Shown: in pieces, positions 1-4,057 of the stretch
Layout of the letters: each line of letters starts with the position of its first letter
Position numbering within the stretch: the stretch's first letter is position 1
NCBI GenBank assembly: GCA_013139935.1
Contig: WSZX01000418.1
Location: 1 to 7,138, forward strand
From: Ardenticatenales bacterium
GTDB taxonomy: Bacteria > Chloroflexota > Anaerolineae > Promineifilales > UBA4811
Reading direction: 5' to 3'
Length of the DNA stretch: 7,138 nt
Program-made: the position numbers and the translations under genes
Notes under the pieces: model-generated
Seen by the model: only the letters and a program-made list of their open reading frames with translations
Databases searched by the model: none
Told to the model about the DNA's origin: nothing

Positions 1-2
1 CG

Positions 3-257
3 TACGGCGTGCGCCGCTTCCGGGCGATCAGCACAAGCCTGCTCGCAGCCGCCGATTCCGGGTCCGTAGCAAGCAGCCTGGAGCAGATGTTGGAAATCGG
101 ATCTCAGGCGACCGTCCAGATAGTGAACGAAGCCTTCTGGGTGGGAGCGGCCGCATGTGGCCTGGCGATTGTGGGGGCAATCTGGCTCGCTGGAAAGGCA
201 TCCGAGCCCCGGCGTCCGACAGGCAACCACCAGGGCTCGTTCACGAATGGAGCCTAG
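3..257 (+). CDS. C-terminal fragment of a membrane protein, possibly MFS transporter
   Basis: The reading frame is open from the left edge of the window to a TAG at 255-257, so this is the 3' end of a gene that starts outside; the internal GTG at 9 has no special claim to be a start. The visible 84 residues contain a Leu/Ala/Ser-rich stretch, then one clear membrane helix (around FWVGAAACGLAIVGAIW) followed by a charged, probably cytoplasmic tail (GKASEPRRPTGNH). A last helix after a small-residue-rich loop, ending in a short basic tail, fits the end of a 12- or 14-helix major facilitator transporter. That is inference from style only, because no family motif is visible. The gene ends tail-to-tail with the FHA gene, overlapping it at 254-257, so there is no room for a terminator between them. 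Confidence 0.5.
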   Translation, partial: YGVRRFRAISTSLLAAADSGSVASSLEQMLEIGSQATVQIVNEAFWVGAAACGLAIVGAIWLAGKASEPRRPTGNHQGSFTNGA

Positions 258-1039
258 AAGAACGGCAGCAGCATAACAACGCCGAAGAGACTACTAAAGT
301 TGCCAATTGGGTCCTGCCAGAACTCTGTAGGCGCATCCCACAGAAGCTTTGCGACCCCCAGCGTGACAGCGCAGACAAAGATCACGAGCAGGCAGCCACA
401 TCCAATCATCAACTTCTTGCGGCTCTTTCGTTCCTCCTCGGGGGGCTTGAAGGGCGGCCGGGATACCGGTGTAGCTGTCGTCGGTGGTCGGGGAGGCAGC
501 GGCTCGTGCTCTCGTGGCGGTGGAGGGGGCATGACCGACACCGGTTCTGGTTCGGGTTGAGATGGCAAGGGAGGAGGGGGAGGGGACTCGGGCCGCGCCG
601 CCAAGGGAGGAGGCGAAGCAGACGCAGGTTCTGGTTCCGATATCCCAAAAGGAGGCGGCGGAGCGGCCAAGGGCTCCGATGGAATGTCAAACTCCGGAGC
701 CATCGATACGACCGTCTCGGCCTCGGCACCGATTGACACCTGATACGCGAGGATGATCATCTCTCCCAGACCAACCTCATCGCCGTTCGAAAGCGCATAT
801 GGCCCGGCGATGCGGGAACCATTCACAAAGGTCCCATTGGTGCTTCCCAGGTCCTCAATCACGTAACCCCCTGACTGAAAAGCTAACCGCGCGTGCTGCC
901 GGGACACTTCGGGATCGTTCACCGCGATTTCGCTCGATCCCTCTCGACCCAGGGTGAGGAGTTCTTCAGTCAAGGTAAAGATCTTGTCAGGTTGAGGGCC
1001 ACGCCGCATGACCAACCGAAACACTCTACTGCTATCCAT
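254..1039 (-). CDS. FHA-domain protein with proline-rich linker and single C-terminal transmembrane helix
   Basis: The 261-residue protein opens with a forkhead-associated domain (about residues 5-105), a phosphothreonine-peptide reader. The hallmark residues are present: GR at 31-32, SRQH at 46-49 and STNGTFVNG at 66-74. Residues 120-200 form a Pro/Glu/Ala-rich linker with runs of up to five prolines. A basic EEERKSRKK patch follows, then one membrane helix (about 210-232), then a roughly 29-residue tail ending in hydrophobic residues. The expected topology is FHA domain in the cytoplasm and tail outside. The likely role is docking phosphorylated partners of a Ser/Thr kinase at the membrane; no kinase is in the window. 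I chose ATG 1039 because AAGGAG lies 7 bases upstream and the next residues lead straight into the FHA fold. An in-frame ATG at 1084 would add 15 residues and could be read from a leaderless mRNA. The gene lies just downstream of nfeD but has its own promoter. Confidence 0.9.
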   Translation of the reverse strand: MDSSRVFRLVMRRGPQPDKIFTLTEELLTLGREGSSEIAVNDPEVSRQHARLAFQSGGYVIEDLGSTNGTFVNGSRIAGPYALSNGDEVGLGEMIILAYQVSIGAEAETVVSMAPEFDIPSEPLAAPPPPFGISEPEPASASPPPLAARPESPPPPPLPSQPEPEPVSVMPPPPPREHEPLPPRPPTTATPVSRPPFKPPEEERKSRKKLMIGCGCLLVIFVCAVTLGVAKLLWDAPTEFWQDPIGNFSSLFGVVMLLPFF

Positions 1040-1046
1040 AGGTAGG

Positions 1047-1052
1047 CTCCTT
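1047..1052 (-). promoter_or_regulatory. Shine-Dalgarno site deciding the FHA gene start
   Basis: On the minus strand the bases read AAGGAG, 7 bases before ATG 1039. This is close to the ideal anti-SD complement and spacing. It favours 1039 over the upstream in-frame ATG at 1084, which has no such site. Confidence 0.75.
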
Positions 1053-1092
1053 GATGGATTCGGAAGAGAAAGGCCGTCAAGCATATGGCGCC

Positions 1093-1121
1093 AGTATACG
1101 GGGGTTAGCCGTCATTGTCAA
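1093..1121 (-). promoter_or_regulatory. Near-consensus sigma-70 type promoter for the FHA gene, embedded in the end of nfeD
   Basis: The minus strand carries TTGACA (1116-1121, perfect -35), a 17-base spacer and TATACT (1093-1098, five of six -10 bases). The predicted transcription start is near 1086. The -35 box is part of the final sense codons of nfeD (Val-Asp-Asn-Asp) and the spacer spans the nfeD stop codon at 1105-1107. This would give the FHA gene expression independent of nfeD. Unlike the other promoters here it has no TGn extension, as expected when the -35 box is perfect. Confidence 0.8.
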
Positions 1122-2427
1122 CCGGCCGCACCCGCAACCGGAACCTCTCAGACTCTACCACTTTCACCAGTATCCCGGCCGGGATATCAGATCCGTCTTC
1201 AGAAACCGCCCGCCAGCGCTCGCCGCTCACAAACACACTTCCTACCGGGGTCAGCGGCACGCGTACCTCAGCAACCGCGCCGATCAACGCCTCCATGCCG
1301 GTGACAGGCTGTCGCCGGTGGGCCCCCAGCACCTTGGCCAGCACAAAGGCGAAAAAAGCACCCATGATCAGGGCGATGCCAACCACGACGGGAACCGAGA
1401 CCTGCGCAAACTCTGGACTGCCCGGATAGTTGAACATGATCAGGAAACCAGCAATCAGGGTGACAACACCGGCCCCAGTAAGCGCGCCATGGGTCGGAGC
1501 TTTGATTTCCAGAATAAACAGCACAAAGGCTACCCCCACCAACCCGAGGCCAAGCCAATTTACCGGCAGCACTCCGAGTCCATAGAATCCCAGCGCCAGG
1601 CAAACCACACCCACAAAGCCGGCTACCCACCCACCGGGGCTCGAAAGCTCCAACAAGACAGCCTGCACTCCGATCGCCATCAGCACCGCCACAATGGTTG
1701 GGTTCACTACGGTGTGCATGAGTTGTTCTATAGCGTTGGGCGGAACATCCAGCACCGCAGCTCCGGCGGTGGTTAGCACCATCTCCTCCCCACTCACTTC
1801 CACGACCAGCCCATGCAGCCCCTCCAGCAACTCGGTCATGTCATCCGCCACCAGGTCAATCAAACCCGCTTCCAGCGCCTCGTTGGCATGAACCGCCGCT
1901 GCTTCCTCAATCATCGCCTCGGCCAACTCGACAGCTTTCTCGCCACGCCGTTCGGCTAGGCCCCGTACGGTTGCCTTGAGATCTTCCACCTGCTTGCGCT
2001 GCATCGTCTCACCCAGGTCCTCGCCCGCCCCGCTGACCGGGCTGGCAGCGCCAATCACGGTTTCCGGCGCCATTACGGCCGCGTGAGCCGCCAGGGTGAT
2101 AATCGCGCCCGCCGAGGCGGCCTGCGCGCCGCGTGGCGCAACGTAGACAATGACAGGAACCTGGGCGGCCCGAAAGGCCTGAACGATGTCCAACATCAGA
2201 TCGAGCTGCCCTCCAGGTGTGTCCAGTTGGATGATGACCGCCATGGCCCCCTCGCGCTCGGCCATGGAAATGCCGCGCTCGAAATAACTGACCATCGCCG
2301 GTGTGACCGGGCCTGTGATCGACAGCACTCGGACCGTCTCCCCGGCCGCACCGGCCGAGCCCACCAGGCCGGTCAGCGTAAGGGCGAACAGAAGCGCCCC
2401 CAACAACAAGAGTCTTCCCTTTACCAT
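1105..2427 (-). CDS. nfeD: NfeD-family membrane-bound serine protease (ClpP/SppA-like domain plus NfeD domain)
   Basis: This is a full-length, long-form NfeD protein of 440 residues. A signal peptide or first membrane helix covers about residues 1-29. A crotonase/ClpP-fold protease domain (about 30-230) follows, with the conserved QLDTPGG loop at 67-73 and AASAGA at 103-108, where Ser105 is the probable nucleophile. In this family the partner is a lysine; K145 and K151 are about 40 residues downstream, and I cannot say which is used. Four or five membrane helices lie between about 243 and 366. The C-terminal NfeD domain, a small OB-fold beta barrel, covers about 375-436. Known relatives cut the hydrophobic C-terminus of stomatin-like proteins and act in membrane quality control. 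Long-form nfeD usually sits beside a stomatin/SPFH gene; none is adjacent here, where the neighbour is the FHA gene. ATG 2427 is chosen because GGAGG lies 9 bases upstream; a TTG two codons earlier would be too close to it. Confidence 0.93.
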   Translation of the reverse strand: MVKGRLLLLGALLFALTLTGLVGSAGAAGETVRVLSITGPVTPAMVSYFERGISMAEREGAMAVIIQLDTPGGQLDLMLDIVQAFRAAQVPVIVYVAPRGAQAASAGAIITLAAHAAVMAPETVIGAASPVSGAGEDLGETMQRKQVEDLKATVRGLAERRGEKAVELAEAMIEEAAAVHANEALEAGLIDLVADDMTELLEGLHGLVVEVSGEEMVLTTAGAAVLDVPPNAIEQLMHTVVNPTIVAVLMAIGVQAVLLELSSPGGWVAGFVGVVCLALGFYGLGVLPVNWLGLGLVGVAFVLFILEIKAPTHGALTGAGVVTLIAGFLIMFNYPGSPEFAQVSVPVVVGIALIMGAFFAFVLAKVLGAHRRQPVTGMEALIGAVAEVRVPLTPVGSVFVSGERWRAVSEDGSDIPAGILVKVVESERFRLRVRPVDNDG

Positions 2428-2436
2428 AGCCAAAAT

Positions 2437-2441
2437 CCTCC
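2437..2441 (-). promoter_or_regulatory. Shine-Dalgarno site of nfeD
   Basis: GGAGG on the minus strand lies 9 bases before ATG 2427. The alternative TTG at 2433 would be only 3 bases away, so the site fixes the start at 2427. Confidence 0.75.
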
Positions 2442-2451
2442 GTTGGAGCGG

Positions 2452-2460
2452 ATTATATCA
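2452..2460 (-). promoter_or_regulatory. Extended -10 promoter of nfeD
   Basis: The minus strand reads TGATATAAT: a perfect TATAAT -10 box (2452-2457) with the TGn extension (2458-2460). At a 17-base spacing the -35 position reads CGCCAC, which does not resemble TTGACA, so the promoter seems to rely on the extended -10. The predicted start is near 2445, giving a leader of about 18 bases that contains the GGAGG site. Confidence 0.75.
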
Positions 2461-2789
2461 CATTTGCCGCGGCTGTGGCGCGGGTGCCGCCCGTAATCCG
2501 CAGGGTCGGGACCCGGCAAGCCCCGAGCCATAGCCAAGGCGAAGGGTTGACCGGGCAATGATCACACCGACACCGGCATTGCAGCCGCCCCACCGACAGA
2601 GTGTGGCGAGCCGCTGGGCCAAGGCGTCGCGTGTGGACGGGTTGACTTTCCGAACTACCAGTCCAGCAGGGTCCGCGCGGTCCGTGTTCTGGACTATGGC
2701 TTGACGCCTGTGTGCTGACCCGAGCCCACCCATCGCCCGGCCATTTCGTCAGCGGACCCGCCTGTCCCGTGGGATTCCGCTACACACTG
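2461..2789. other. Gene-free part of the divergent nfeD / phospholipase-like intergenic gap
   Basis: No convincing gene is seen in this GC-rich stretch on either strand. A 91-codon open frame on the minus strand (2458-2733) runs through the nfeD promoter, has no ribosome site I can defend, and its arginine-, glycine- and alanine-rich translation matches no family I know. No tRNA-like or rRNA-like sequence is visible. The only internal structure noted is a 7-bp inverted repeat at 2660-2695. Confidence 0.6.
2660..2695. repeat. Short inverted repeat with 22-base loop
   Basis: AGTCCAG (2660-2666) is matched by its reverse complement CTGGACT (2689-2695). The loop between them contains GGTCCG twice. 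A 7-bp match of this kind could arise by chance in GC-rich DNA, and no run of T follows on either strand, so it is not a terminator. No function is assigned. Confidence 0.3.
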
Positions 2790-2802
2790 CCGCCCGAGGC
2801 GG
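2790..2802. repeat. Small hairpin directly abutting the 24-bp palindrome
   Basis: CCGCC (2790-2794), a three-base loop CGA and GGCGG (2798-2802) form a compact GC hairpin. It ends exactly where the larger palindrome starts, so two dyads lie in tandem over 37 bases upstream of the phospholipase-like gene. Confidence 0.5.
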
Positions 2803-2826
2803 AGGTACGCCCGATCGGGCGTACCT
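2803..2826. promoter_or_regulatory. Perfect 24-bp palindrome upstream of the phospholipase-like gene: candidate operator
   Basis: Half-site AGGTACGCCCGA (2803-2814) is followed at once by its exact reverse complement (2815-2826); allowing one mismatch, the symmetry extends to 2801-2828. It ends 19 bases before the TACAAT -10 box, so its centre lies about 43 bases upstream of the likely transcription start, where class II activators usually sit, and it covers the place of a missing -35 box. No T-run follows on either strand, which argues against an intrinsic terminator. Other readings are a repressor operator or one copy of a dispersed palindromic repeat. The symmetry is seen directly; the role is inferred. 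Confidence 0.65.
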
Positions 2827-2842
2827 ACCCTGACCAGGATTG

Positions 2843-2851
2843 TGGTACAAT
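2843..2851 (+). promoter_or_regulatory. Extended -10 promoter of the phospholipase-like gene, close to the start codon
   Basis: The sequence reads TGGTACAAT: TACAAT (2846-2851) with a TGn extension. Only 9 bases separate it from ATG 2861, so the predicted start (2858-2861) leaves a leader of 0 to 3 bases. There is no Shine-Dalgarno sequence before the ATG. The -35 region (2822-2829, TACCTACC) is poor and is partly covered by the palindrome. Confidence 0.7.
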
Positions 2852-2860
2852 GTCGCCACC

Positions 2861-3718
2861 ATGCCAACACCGTTCACCCATCTCCGCTTGGCAACTCCCA
2901 TGCTCGATCCCGCCAATGAGTGGCTCACCCCGGCCGTGGCCGAACTCCTGCAGTCCCATCCTGGGCCATTCCTGCTCGGCAGCACCGCCCCAGATGTGCG
3001 AAACATCAGCCCATTGTCCCGGCGACAGACCCATTTTTGCCCCGTTCCGCCCGACCCGCTCAGGCCGGCGACGGAGACGATGCTCCAGACCTGGCCCTCT
3101 CTGTCCCGTCCGCTGGAACTCCCGCCGGAACAGGCGGCATTCGTAGCCGGGTTCGTCGCGCATCTCTGGTTTGATGAGTTCTGGCACCGGCGGATCATCC
3201 TACCCTATTTCCTGAGCCGAGACCGATGGGGCACCCATCAACACCGCTTCAGAGTCTACCACATTTTGCTCGGCTACCTGGATGTTCGAGACAAGGAAGA
3301 ACTGGATGGCGCCGTGGGGGCTGCCATGCAGGAAACAGAGCCGGCCGGCTGGCTACCGTTCGTCTCCGATGCGGATCTCGACGCCTGGCGCGATTTTGTG
3401 GCGGGGCAACTCTTGCCCGGTGGAATCTCGCGGACAGTGGCGATCCTGGCCCGGCGCGCCCGGATGGATGCAGTTGAATTCCTCGAACTGGTATCCAGCG
3501 AGGAGCAGATGGATGACGAGGTCTTTGTCCGCACGCCGCGGACGGCCGTGGAGCAGGCGTACGCCGATGGGGCTCCAGGCTCAGCGCAGGTGGTCACCCG
3601 CTATCTGCAAGGCAATCTCGACTGCGCTGCGACGTTGGGTCAAGCTCCCAGACAAGATCCAAGGCGGGAAACGTGCTCGGGGTCCTTGGCCGCGACCGAA
3701 CGCCCCCGATCTGCATGA
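2861..3718 (+). CDS. Zinc-dependent phospholipase C-like protein (PF00882-type)
   Basis: The 285-residue protein starts MPTPFTHLRLA and carries FLLGSTAPDVR (37-47), THF (57-59) and AHLWFDEFWHRR (100-111). This is the pattern of the small bacterial zinc-dependent phospholipase C-like family, where scattered His and Asp residues bind metal. Likely ligands are H7, D45, H58, H101 and D105, with H126, H128 and H134 as further candidates. No signal peptide or membrane helix is visible, so it is probably cytoplasmic; the true substrate is unknown and phospholipase activity is not established for such proteins. ATG 2861 is preferred to an in-frame TTG at 2840 because TTG 2840 lies upstream of the -10 box and the family sequence starts at MPTPFTH. 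Similarity to the family seems to end near residue 253. The last 30 or so residues are Arg/Ala/Thr-rich without visible structure and may be read-through into the decayed gene downstream. Confidence 0.8.
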   Translation: MPTPFTHLRLATPMLDPANEWLTPAVAELLQSHPGPFLLGSTAPDVRNISPLSRRQTHFCPVPPDPLRPATETMLQTWPSLSRPLELPPEQAAFVAGFVAHLWFDEFWHRRIILPYFLSRDRWGTHQHRFRVYHILLGYLDVRDKEELDGAVGAAMQETEPAGWLPFVSDADLDAWRDFVAGQLLPGGISRTVAILARRARMDAVEFLELVSSEEQMDDEVFVRTPRTAVEQAYADGAPGSAQVVTRYLQGNLDCAATLGQAPRQDPRRETCSGSLAATERPRSA

Positions 3719-3748
3719 CCGCGCCCTTCCAGGTTCCGTCCCTCACCG

Positions 3749-4041
3749 CAGCCTGTGATCGTCGGAGCGGCCGCCCACCTGCCCATTGCGGTGGTAAATG
3801 ACGATTCGCACGATCTGACGGTGGCGGGGGTTCGAGCAGTCGGCGCAGCAGTCGTCGGTCACGCGTTCGACCGGGGCAGGGGAGCCGCTTTGCAGACTGC
3901 CTTTGACCATGCACTGGGCCTCGGGATCCAGCCGAGTTCAGGCTGTGCTGGGTCCCCATCCGCACCATTGATGTCGGCGAGCACTCCCCTATAGGGCCGG
4001 TCGACAACACGATCCGCTGTTACCGCATCGACGCGGTCGAC
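3749..4041 (+). pseudogene. Remnant of a family 2 glycosyltransferase, frameshifted and internally deleted
   Basis: Two separate pieces resemble one GT2 enzyme of the dolichyl-phosphate-sugar synthase-like kind. In the frame of position 3755 the translation reads HLPIAVVNDDSHDLTVAG, then GAAVVGHAFDRGRGAALQTA, then FDHALGLG (to about 3925). This matches the family pattern VVDDGSxDxT, then GAxVVxHxxNxGxGAALQTG. In the frame of position 3949 it reads WVPIRTIDVGEHSPIGPVDN, then TIRCYRI (3949-4029), matching the C-terminal pattern VPIRTIYxxExSHIxPVxxTxRFxR. The roughly hundred residues that normally separate these parts are absent, as is an N-terminal PAxNE motif, and the DDGS motif has become NDDS. 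The gene is therefore broken. It follows the phospholipase-like gene on the same strand and converges on the PBP1A gene. Similarity is judged from memory of the family, not from an alignment. Confidence 0.75.
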
Positions 4042-4057
4042 AGAAGCAGTCCTCCGC

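Noticed and set aside
155..736. 193-codon plus-strand open frame opposite the FHA gene
   Set aside because: It is the complement of the proline-rich FHA linker; its translation is Arg/Gly/Trp-rich low complexity, with no ribosome site and no family resemblance.
1051..1776. 241-codon plus-strand open frame opposite nfeD
   Set aside because: Its translation is His/Gln/Arg-rich without motifs, and it lies wholly antisense to a well-recognised protease gene.
2458..2733. 91-codon minus-strand open frame in the intergenic gap
   Set aside because: It overlaps the nfeD promoter, lacks a convincing ribosome site, and its sequence matches nothing I recognise. I treat the stretch as non-coding.
2803..2826. 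The palindrome as an intrinsic terminator
   Set aside because: Neither strand has a T-run after the stem, and it sits upstream of both divergent genes, not at a gene end.
2840..2860. TTG 2840 as start of the phospholipase-like gene
   Set aside because: It lies upstream of the -10 box, so it would not be in the mRNA, and family members start at the MPTPFTH position.
4022..4037. Hairpin ACCGC / GCGGT just after the PBP1A stop as a terminator
   Set aside because: The stem is only 5 bp and no T-run follows on the minus strand.
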